Assembly (NCBI GenBank): GCA_021767305.1
Contig: JAASTL010000105.1
Span: 1-5,311 of the forward strand
Source of the DNA: Piscirickettsiaceae bacterium
Lineage (GTDB): Bacteria > Pseudomonadota > Gammaproteobacteria > Thiomicrospirales > Thiomicrospiraceae
Length of the DNA stretch: 5,311 nucleotides
Direction: 5' to 3'
The notes under the pieces are model-generated. The model worked only from the letters and a program-made list of their open reading frames with translations, did not search any database and had not been told where the DNA came from. Positions within the stretch are counted from its first letter, which is position 1. Each line of letters starts with the position of its first letter. The translations under genes were made by a program, and so were the position numbers. This document shows, piece after piece, positions 1-5,311 of this stretch.

Positions 1-3000
1 CGCCGTCTGTGGATAACCACAACATAAATAACCCGGCGGCAGAACCGTTTGTGCTCCCGCTTCCGAAAGCATCGCAATGGTTGCCATACCAATATCACTG
101 AACAGACGTTCAGAACCACAACCAGGGAAATAGAAAACCGCATCGGAGTCTTCAGTGACCTTAGCTGGGTCAGAAACAATTGGTACGATAGAACTGTCTT
201 CTAAACCAAGCACAGCACGCATGGTAGGCTGGTTTGGTCCCGTGTTGAGCGGTTTCTTAACAAAGTTAATAACTTGCTGCTGCACAGGTGGTAAATCGGC
301 TGTTCTTCCAGGAATAACATCATTGGAATCTTTTTTAACCAAGCCCATATAACGGAACAGACGATTACCCAGAGTGACAAATCTTGCACTCCAACCAATC
401 ATGGTTTTACGCATAAGTTTGATGGTCATCGGGTTCTTCGCATTCAAGAACCATAAAGCCGCTTTGGTAGTGATAGAAAAACGCTTTTTACCCATCTTGG
501 TTAGGATGTTACGCATACGAATGGAAACATCACCAAAATCGATATCTACCGGACAAGGCGTGGCACATTTATGACATGTGGTACAGTGATCAGCAACATC
601 ATTCATCGCCTCAAAATGTTGCAGAGAGATGCCACGACGGGTTTGCTCTTCATACATAAAGGCTTCAATCATCTGCCCGGTTGCTAAGATTTTATTACGT
701 GGCGAATAAAGTAGATTGGCACGTGGAATATGCGTCTGACAAACCGGTTTACATTTACCACAACGTAAACAGTCTTTAATGTCATTATTCAACTCATCCA
801 GTTCACTGGCTTCCAGAATAATCGCTTCTTGTTTAACCAGACTTAAAGAGGGAGTATAGGCATTTTGTAAACCTGAACCCGGCAGGAGTTTGCCTCTATT
901 GAAACGCCCTTCTGGATCAACCTTGTTTTTGTATTTCACAAAAGCTTCGATTTTAGACTCTTCCAGATATTCAAACTTAGTCAAACCAATACCATGCTCA
1001 CCTGAGATGACCCCGCCCAAACGGTGCGCGATGTGCATAATTCGATCAACCAGCTCTTCGGCTTGATGAATCATATTGTAGTCACCAGAGTGCACCGGAA
1101 TATTGGTATGGATGTTCCCGTCACCGGCGTGCATATGCAGTGCTACAAACAATCTAACGTTACGAATATCGGCATGAATTTGCGCTAAACGTGCGTGCAA
1201 AGCTTCAAAGTCATGCCCCATGAACGTCTCTTCAAGGAACTTTTTAACCTCATCCCTAAAGGACACCACAATACGGCGCTCAAGGAATAAATCCAAGACC
1301 GTTTCATTCATGTTAAAAATGGCTACATCATTACCGGTAGCCAAAATATTTTGATGTGTATCCGCTTTGTCTTGTAAGCCATTTAACAGAGCCTGCCAAC
1401 GTTGGCGAACAGCCTGCAGGTGTGCTTTGGTTTCGGCGACACGTTTAACGAAATAACTGGTTGGACCATCCGCATCTTCAAAGTCATCTTCTTGCGTAAA
1501 CTCTTTGATTTCAGCATTAAAGTAGTCTTCATAGGCCGTTAAAATATCGAGTTTATTTCTAATCGACATTTCAATATTGATGGTTTCGATTTCGCGGTTG
1601 TATTCATTCAAACGTTCTAATGGAATGACCACGTCTTCATTAATTTTAAACGCGTTGGTATGCGCAGAAATGGCTGCCGTGCGTGAACGATCTAACCAGA
1701 AACGTTTGCGGGCTTCTTCACTAACCGCAATAAACCCTTCGGCATCACGTTGGTTGGCAAGCTCTACAATTTCAGTACAGGCTTTGGCTACTTCAAAACC
1801 ATTTTCACCACAGATATCTGCCAGCAGAATCATCTTAGGCAGCTCTTTACGGTCAGCCTTAGTGTTGTATTTAACGGCGCGAATGTAGCGCTCATCCAGA
1901 TGTTCTAAGCCAGCGAGTAGAATGCCTTCTTTTTTCTTGGCTTCAACAAAATCAATGATTTCCACAATTGCGGGTACGGCACGACTCAGGTCGTTACCAA
2001 AGAATTCTAAACATACGGTACGGGTATGGCTGGGCATGCGATGCACCACAAAACGTGCCGAGGTAATTAAGCCATCACAGCCCTCTTTTTGAATACCAGG
2101 CAAACCGCTTAGGAATTTATCAGTAACATCTTTACCTAAGCCCGCTTGACGGAAAGCACTGCCCGGAATCTCCAAACGCTCAGTTTCACCAATTTGGGTT
2201 TTACCGTCCGTTTCATAACGGCGAATATCAAAGATAACCGTCTGCTGGTCTTGCAACTTACCAAGGTTATGATTGACTCGTTCAACTTCAAGCCATTTGG
2301 CATCCGGCATCACCATTTTCCATGAAGCGAGGTTATCTAGGGTCGTTCCCCAAAGCACTGCTTTTTTACCACCTGCGTTCATGGAGATGTTTCCACCAAT
2401 TGTGGAGGCATCTTGTGAAGTTGGGTCTACAGCAAAGGTGTAACCGAAGGCTTCCGCGCGCTCAGAAACTCGGCGCGTCACTACACCAGCACCAGTGCGA
2501 ATGGTTGGCACTTTGCCAATCATTGGCAATTCAACGTGTTCAACCAGACTCATGAATTCTAGTTTTTCAGTGTTAATAACGGCGGTATGTTCATGCAAAG
2601 GAATCGCACCACCAGTGTAGCCTGTTCCGCCCCCGCGAGGAATAATGGTTAAACCTAGCTCAATACACGCCGCGACAATTTCCGCTGTCTCTTGTTCTGT
2701 GTCAGGGCTAATCACCACCAGCGGCAGTTCAACACGCCAGTCGGTCGCATCGGTGGCATGTGATACACGCGCTAGACCACTAAAATCGATATTGTCATCG
2801 CGCGTGACTTTGCCTAAGACTTTGGAAACTTTACGACGCATTTCTACTTGCGCCGGGAACCATTCAGCAAATTCGGTAACGGCTTTACGCGTACTCTCAA
2901 GTAAGGTCGCCGCTACTTGGTTACCGTTTAAACGTTTTTCCACTTCACGCAAGCGATGTTTGAGTGCGCCAATCAAGGCATCACGGCGCTTAGGGTTTCT

Positions 3001-3222
3001 AATCAAATCGTTTTGAATATAAGGGTTGCGGCTCACGACCCACATATCACCCAAAACCTCAAACAACATACGAGCTGAACGTCCGGTGTTACGTGATTCA
3101 CGCAAAGATTCGATGGTTTGCCAACATTCATCGCCCAAGAAGCGCAACACAATCTCTTTATCGGAAAAAGAGGTGTAGTTGTATGGAATCTCGCGAATAC
3201 GTTTACTTGGATTTGGGCTCAT
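1..3222 (-). CDS. FAD-dependent 2-hydroxyacid dehydrogenase with DUF3683, Fe-S and CCG domains (partial, C-terminus off left edge)
   Basis: The frame is open for 1074 codons from the ATG at 3222 to the window edge. An in-frame TAA at 3232-3234 makes this the first possible ATG; the ribosome site is weak (AAGAG, 13 bases upstream). Domains in order: a DUF3683-like N-terminus (about 10-90, with [12 protein letters not shown] and [14 protein letters not shown]); a PCMH-type FAD domain with [11 protein letters not shown] (195-205) and [13 protein letters not shown] (266-278); a FAD-oxidase C-terminal domain with [10 protein letters not shown] (696-705) and GEHG (741-744); two cluster motifs, CX2CX2CX3C at 818-828 and CX2CX2CX3CP at 880-891; and the start of a CCG domain (PGCG, C1035; CCG 1067-1069). 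H698, H705 and E742 match the metal ligands of D-2-hydroxyglutarate dehydrogenase-type enzymes. The layout resembles GlcD plus GlpC/GlcF in one chain, as in E. coli YdiJ. Such proteins usually reach roughly 1270-1300 residues, so about 200 are missing here. Inferred role: oxidation of a D-2-hydroxyacid (lactate, glycolate or 2-hydroxyglutarate) with electrons passing from FAD through Fe-S to a quinone or other carrier. The substrate is undetermined. Confidence 0.93.
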   Translation of the reverse strand, partial: MSPNPSKRIREIPYNYTSFSDKEIVLRFLGDECWQTIESLRESRNTGRSARMLFEVLGDMWVVSRNPYIQNDLIRNPKRRDALIGALKHRLREVEKRLNGNQVAATLLESTRKAVTEFAEWFPAQVEMRRKVSKVLGKVTRDDNIDFSGLARVSHATDATDWRVELPLVVISPDTEQETAEIVAACIELGLTIIPRGGGTGYTGGAIPLHEHTAVINTEKLEFMSLVEHVELPMIGKVPTIRTGAGVVTRRVSERAEAFGYTFAVDPTSQDASTIGGNISMNAGGKKAVLWGTTLDNLASWKMVMPDAKWLEVERVNHNLGKLQDQQTVIFDIRRYETDGKTQIGETERLEIPGSAFRQAGLGKDVTDKFLSGLPGIQKEGCDGLITSARFVVHRMPSHTRTVCLEFFGNDLSRAVPAIVEIIDFVEAKKKEGILLAGLEHLDERYIRAVKYNTKADRKELPKMILLADICGENGFEVAKACTEIVELANQRDAEGFIAVSEEARKRFWLDRSRTAAISAHTNAFKINEDVVIPLERLNEYNREIETINIEMSIRNKLDILTAYEDYFNAEIKEFTQEDDFEDADGPTSYFVKRVAETKAHLQAVRQRWQALLNGLQDKADTHQNILATGNDVAIFNMNETVLDLFLERRIVVSFRDEVKKFLEETFMGHDFEALHARLAQIHADIRNVRLFVALHMHAGDGNIHTNIPVHSGDYNMIHQAEELVDRIMHIAHRLGGVISGEHGIGLTKFEYLEESKIEAFVKYKNKVDPEGRFNRGKLLPGSGLQNAYTPSLSLVKQEAIILEASELDELNNDIKDCLRCGKCKPVCQTHIPRANLLYSPRNKILATGQMIEAFMYEEQTRRGISLQHFEAMNDVADHCTTCHKCATPCPVDIDFGDVSIRMRNILTKMGKKRFSITTKAALWFLNAKNPMTIKLMRKTMIGWSARFVTLGNRLFRYMGLVKKDSNDVIPGRTADLPPVQQQVINFVKKPLNTGPNQPTMRAVLGLEDSSIVPIVSDPAKVTEDSDAVFYFPGCGSERLFSDIGMATIAMLSEAGAQTVLPPGYLCCGYPQTA

Positions 3223-3268
3223 AACGTTGATTTAACTCTTGAAATGATTAAGTTTTATTAGGGCAAAC

Positions 3269-3284
3269 ATTATATAAAATTATA
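3269..3284 (-). promoter_or_regulatory. Two TATAAT boxes upstream of the oxidoreductase gene
   Basis: Read on the minus strand, exact TATAAT hexamers occur at 3284-3279 and 3274-3269, about 47 to 62 bases before the start codon. Either could be a sigma70 -10 element. I could not place a good -35 at 16-18 bases: the nearest candidate, TTGAAC at 3303-3298, sits 13 bases from one box and 23 from the other. If these are promoters, they are weak or activator-dependent. The tract is AT-rich, so chance matches are possible. Confidence 0.4.
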
Positions 3285-3285
3285 A

Positions 3286-3301
3286 GAACCCGTGCGGGTT
3301 C
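3286..3301 (-). terminator. Perfect dyad GAACCCG-N2-CGGGTTC, possible der terminator or operator
   Basis: The 7-bp arms are perfectly complementary and GC-rich (read as 6 bp with a 4-base loop). On the minus strand the hairpin is followed by TTATAATTTT, a loose U-tract fitting rho-independent termination after der, although it lies 174 bases past the der stop. The same dyad directly abuts a TATAAT box upstream of the oxidoreductase, so an operator is an equally good reading. On the plus strand no T-tract follows. Confidence 0.45.
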
Positions 3302-3365
3302 AATTAGATGGGAAATGCATAAAAAACTAAGCCAAAATTCAATATTTGTCTTGGGGCTATAGAAT

Positions 3366-3386
3366 AACTGACTAATTCAGTCAGTT
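3366..3386. repeat. 8-bp inverted repeat with T-tract (weak terminator-like hairpin)
   Basis: AACTGACT and AGTCAGTT are exact reverse complements around the 5-base loop AATTC. On the plus strand the second arm runs into TTTTTA, but no plus-strand gene lies upstream. On the minus strand it is followed by ATTCTATAG, a poor U-tract. It could be a weak terminator or processing structure in the der 3' untranslated region, or a regulator site. The stem is AT-rich and modest. Confidence 0.35.
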
Positions 3387-3436
3387 TTTACGCCAACACC
3401 TCAATACTTCATTCAGCTCTAGTTAATCTCTGATCC

Positions 3437-3457
3437 GGCTGAAATTAAATTCCAGCC
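3437..3457 (-). repeat. Imperfect hairpin just after the der stop codon
   Basis: GGCTG at 3437-3441 pairs with CAGCC at 3453-3457. The inner AT bases also pair, so the minus-strand RNA would form a stem of about 9 bp with one G-U pair and a very tight loop. It lies about 18 bases beyond the der stop and has no U-tract after it. It may simply stabilise the 3' end of the der message. Support is weak. Confidence 0.25.
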
Positions 3458-3474
3458 AATTTTCAAACCAAAGT

Positions 3475-4908
3475 TTAAGTTCTGCGCTTTTTAAGATTAC
3501 TTCTTTTCTTTTTCAGCTTGGCTTTCATTGCAGATTTAGTATCTTTGGGTTTCAGCTTGTGCTTCATTTTGTTTTTGCGGCCCTCAAACGGATTCTCAGT
3601 GGCCTTATATTCGATGGTGACAGGGGTTCCTATCCAACGGAATGCTTTACGGAAAACCCCCACTAAATACTTAGTGTAAGCCGCTGGAAGTTTATCTACC
3701 TGATTACCGTGAACAATGACTCTTGGCGGGTTTAACCCACCCAAATGCGCATAACGCAACTTAACACGGCGTCCCGCAATCAATGGGGGCTGATGTTCTA
3801 ACACAGCCTGTTCCAAAACACGGTTTAAATCAGAAGTTGAAACTCGCTTAAATGCGGCTTCATGCACAGCATTAATGGTTTTAAACAAATCACCTACACC
3901 AGTACCGTGTAAAGCTGAAATCAAATGTTGTTTAGCATAATCGGCAAACTGCAATCTAAAACTGAGTTCATTTTTAACCCAATCACGCTGATCTTTGCTC
4001 AGGTTGTCCCACTTATTGACTGCGATAACCAAGCCTCTACCAGACTCGATTGCGAGCCCCAGCAAGGTCAAATCTTGATCGGTCAGTCCTTCCGAACCAT
4101 CAATCACCAATATGACAACGTGAGATTGTTCCATTGCTTCCATTGCCTTAACAATAGAGAACTTCTCGATTTTTTCTTTAATATTTTTGCGACGACGAAC
4201 TCCTGCCGTATCAATCAAAGTATAAGGCTGCTCATCTCTTTCAAACGGCACGAAAATACTATCGCGCGTGGTACCTGGCATATCAAATGCAACCACTCGA
4301 TCTTCACCAATCATGCGGTTAATTAAGGTTGATTTACCCACATTTGGACGCCCTATAACGGCAACTCTAACACCGGGATGATCATCCAATTCCAATTCAT
4401 CATCATCAAACTTTTCCGGAATCATATCCAATACATGATCAATGGCAGCTCTAACGTTATCGCCGTGGGCAGAAGAAATTGCCGCCGGCTCACCTAATCC
4501 TAATTGATAGAAATCAGAGGAGATTAAGTCAATGTCCGCCCCTTCCGATTTATTTACCAAAACCTGCACCGGTTTATCAAACTGGCGAATGTAATTACCG
4601 ATGACTTCATCTGCCGGAATAATACCTTGACGACCATCTACCAAAAAGATCACCGCATCGGCATCTTCAATGGCCGTTCGCACCTGATCCGCCATTAAAG
4701 GATCAACCCCTTCAATCTCTCCGCTTAGACCACCGGTATCAACCACAATATAATCTTTTTTGCCTACGCGACCCGTACCGTACTGTCTATCTCGGGTAAG
4801 GCCTGGGTAGTCAGCCACAATGGCATCTCGCGTGCGAGTTAGGCGATTGAATAATGTGGATTTACCAACATTAGGACGCCCAACAAGGGCGATGACAGGT
4901 TTACTCAT
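3475..4908 (-). CDS. der: Ribosome biogenesis GTPase Der (EngA)
   Basis: Complete 477-residue protein, near the usual 450-500 of proteobacterial Der. Der is an essential cytoplasmic GTPase with two tandem G domains and a KH-like domain; it binds the 50S precursor and aids its maturation. G domain 1: G1 GRPNVGKS (10-17), switch I around T38, G3 DTGG (57-60), G4 NKSE (119-122), G5 SSAHG (145-149). An acidic linker (DDDELELDD, 168-176) joins it to G domain 2: GRPNVGKS (186-193), PGTTRD (211-216), DTAG (233-236), NKWD (298-301), SAL (331-333). The KH-like domain spans about 355-440, followed by a strongly basic tail (444-477) ending in KKRRT. The first G4 has Glu where canonical NKxD has Asp. The ATG at 4908 matches the family N-terminus (MSKPVIALVGRPNVGKST); the ribosome site is weak (GAGA, 10 bases upstream). 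In many gammaproteobacteria bamB precedes der; here 257 bp of foldback-containing sequence precedes it, and the upstream gene's tail is not recognisably BamB. Confidence 0.98.
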   Translation of the reverse strand: MSKPVIALVGRPNVGKSTLFNRLTRTRDAIVADYPGLTRDRQYGTGRVGKKDYIVVDTGGLSGEIEGVDPLMADQVRTAIEDADAVIFLVDGRQGIIPADEVIGNYIRQFDKPVQVLVNKSEGADIDLISSDFYQLGLGEPAAISSAHGDNVRAAIDHVLDMIPEKFDDDELELDDHPGVRVAVIGRPNVGKSTLINRMIGEDRVVAFDMPGTTRDSIFVPFERDEQPYTLIDTAGVRRRKNIKEKIEKFSIVKAMEAMEQSHVVILVIDGSEGLTDQDLTLLGLAIESGRGLVIAVNKWDNLSKDQRDWVKNELSFRLQFADYAKQHLISALHGTGVGDLFKTINAVHEAAFKRVSTSDLNRVLEQAVLEHQPPLIAGRRVKLRYAHLGGLNPPRVIVHGNQVDKLPAAYTKYLVGVFRKAFRWIGTPVTIEYKATENPFEGRKNKMKHKLKPKDTKSAMKAKLKKKRSNLKKRRT

Positions 4909-4928
4909 TAGGTATAGGTCTCGATATA

Positions 4929-5112
4929 TTGAGAGAGCTCTACACGAGTGAATTCACGGCTCAAAATGGCTCTATGTGCCCCTGAGGGTAAAATTCGCCA
5001 GAATTGCGTTGTAAAACTTGCTAATAGCCAGCTATTAGCTGCTTTTTACGCCTTATTCAGTCAAATTTTCTCTCATTTTTAGCTCGCGTATCAGTCGTGC
5101 AAGGCTCTCATT
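4929..5112. repeat. Long imperfect foldback (MITE-like or BIME-like element) upstream of der
   Basis: A central hairpin, GCTAATAGC (5020-5028) and GCTATTAGC (5031-5039), is perfect over 9 bp with a 2-base gap. Going outward, the left arm and the reverse complement of the right arm keep matching in order: TAAAA next to the hairpin, GCGT, GAAT, AAAATT, AAAATG, a GCT block, CACGA followed one base later by TGA, and GAGAGC at the ends. The left arm has about 17 extra bases near 4975-4990 (including CCCCTGAGGG), so the arms are about 100 and 82 bases. This ordered similarity is hard to explain by chance. No coding frame or transposase is visible. It could be a miniature inverted-repeat element, a pair of opposed repeat units, or a structured 5' leader for der. 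No clear target-site duplication was seen, and the outer limits are approximate. Confidence 0.6.
5020..5039. terminator. Central 9-bp hairpin, possible terminator
   Basis: The perfect GCTAATAGC/GCTATTAGC stem is followed on the plus strand by TGCTTTTTAC and on the minus strand by AAGTTTTAC, so it resembles a weak bidirectional terminator. If it stops transcription of the gene at the right edge, der would need a promoter between 5019 and 4909, and I saw no convincing -35/-10 pair there. It is the core of the larger foldback and may have no terminator role. Confidence 0.3.
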
Positions 5113-5165
5113 GAGATTAAACGCTTTAATTTTCTTTTAAAAGTGTTCTAAAAAAGTCTGTTTTC

Positions 5166-5311
5166 TTAGTTGAAAGGCCAAAGTTTTTGCCACCAGGATT
5201 TGTCTTCTTTATCAACAGCGTCTGCCTGATTTTTTTCAGTAACCTCTGCAGGCTCAACTACTTCATCTTCCGGGTACATCATTTTAAACTGCTTTAGGTC
5301 AGATAAGCCCA
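5166..5311 (-). CDS. C-terminal end of an unidentified protein (partial, starts beyond right edge)
   Basis: A minus-strand frame enters from the right edge and gives 47 residues before the TAA at 5168-5166. It begins GLSDLKQFKMMYPEDE, continues as an acidic, Ala/Val/Glu/Lys-rich linker, and ends in KSWWQKLWPFN. A disordered charged linker plus an aromatic, amphipathic tail would suit a membrane-associated or partner-binding C-terminus, but that is inference. Position upstream of der suggests bamB, the usual neighbour in gammaproteobacteria. The visible residues lack the beta-propeller repeat pattern with which BamB normally ends, so I do not assign that name. A tandem ATG ATG inside the frame could start a 38-residue peptide, but no good ribosome site supports it. 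Base composition looks like that of der. Confidence 0.6.
   Translation of the reverse strand, partial: GLSDLKQFKMMYPEDEVVEPAEVTEKNQADAVDKEDKSWWQKLWPFN

Noticed and set aside
155..574. Short open frames on both strands near the left edge
   Set aside because: All fall inside the continuous minus-strand oxidoreductase frame, which encodes the CX2CX2CX3CP motif and CCG module there.
1577..1888. Plus-strand open frame of 103 codons
   Set aside because: It lies entirely inside the oxidoreductase gene on the opposite strand; the translation is Ser/Arg/Leu-rich with no domain and no ribosome site, so it is an antisense shadow.
2645..3016. Plus-strand open frame of 123 codons
   Set aside because: It is antisense to well-conserved FAD-domain and N-terminal sequence of the oxidoreductase, and its translation has no recognisable family.
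3925..4326. Plus-strand open frame of 133 codons
   Set aside because: It is antisense to the second G domain of der, whose conserved motifs fix the true frame.
4948..4957. GTGAATTCAC palindrome as a separate operator
   Set aside because: It is a perfect 10-bp palindrome, but it lies within the foldback arm and no promoter is visible around it, so it is better treated as part of that element.
5134..5143. CTTTTAAAAG palindrome after the upstream gene's stop
   Set aside because: It is a 10-bp palindrome made almost wholly of A and T with no loop, in an AT-rich stretch; it gives no stable hairpin and is expected by chance.
5166..5311. Naming the right-edge gene bamB from its position next to der
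   Set aside because: The visible 47 residues contain no beta-propeller repeat or other BamB feature; synteny alone is not enough.
1..5311. A defence, toxin-antitoxin, CRISPR or phage system
   Set aside because: The coding space is filled by der and one metabolic oxidoreductase plus a gene fragment; no nuclease, toxin, integrase, repeat array or phage gene was found.

Overview
The window reads as bacterial chromosome. All recognisable genes lie on the minus strand, so transcription runs from the right edge to the left edge. Gene content suggests a gammaproteobacterium. The Der GTPase has proteobacterial features, and the oxidoreductase belongs to a DUF3683/FAD/Fe-S/CCG family found mainly in beta- and gammaproteobacteria. 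By eye the base composition is moderate, probably in the low to mid 40s percent GC. A sulfur oxidiser of the Thiomicrospira/Hydrogenovibrio/Thiomicrorhabdus type would fit, but this is a low-confidence impression and not an identification.

Layout, in transcription order. (1) 5311-5166: the last 47 codons of an unidentified gene, ending in a charged linker and a tryptophan-rich tail. (2) 5165-4909: an intergenic region holding a long imperfect foldback (about 4929-5112) centred on a 9-bp perfect hairpin, the most unusual structure in the window. (3) 4908-3475: complete der (engA), a double-domain ribosome-assembly GTPase. (4) 3474-3223: an intergenic region with three short dyads; the one nearest the next gene abuts two TATAAT boxes. 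(5) 3222-1: the first 1074 codons of a very large FAD-dependent 2-hydroxyacid dehydrogenase with fused Fe-S and CCG domains, running off the left edge.

Der works in 50S subunit maturation, and the oxidoreductase probably feeds electrons from a D-2-hydroxyacid into respiration. Nothing in the sequence ties them functionally, and the 252-bp gap with a terminator-like hairpin suggests separate transcription units. I saw no tRNA, rRNA, CRISPR array, transposase or defence system. The window is mostly ordinary housekeeping and metabolic sequence, with one notable non-coding element upstream of der.
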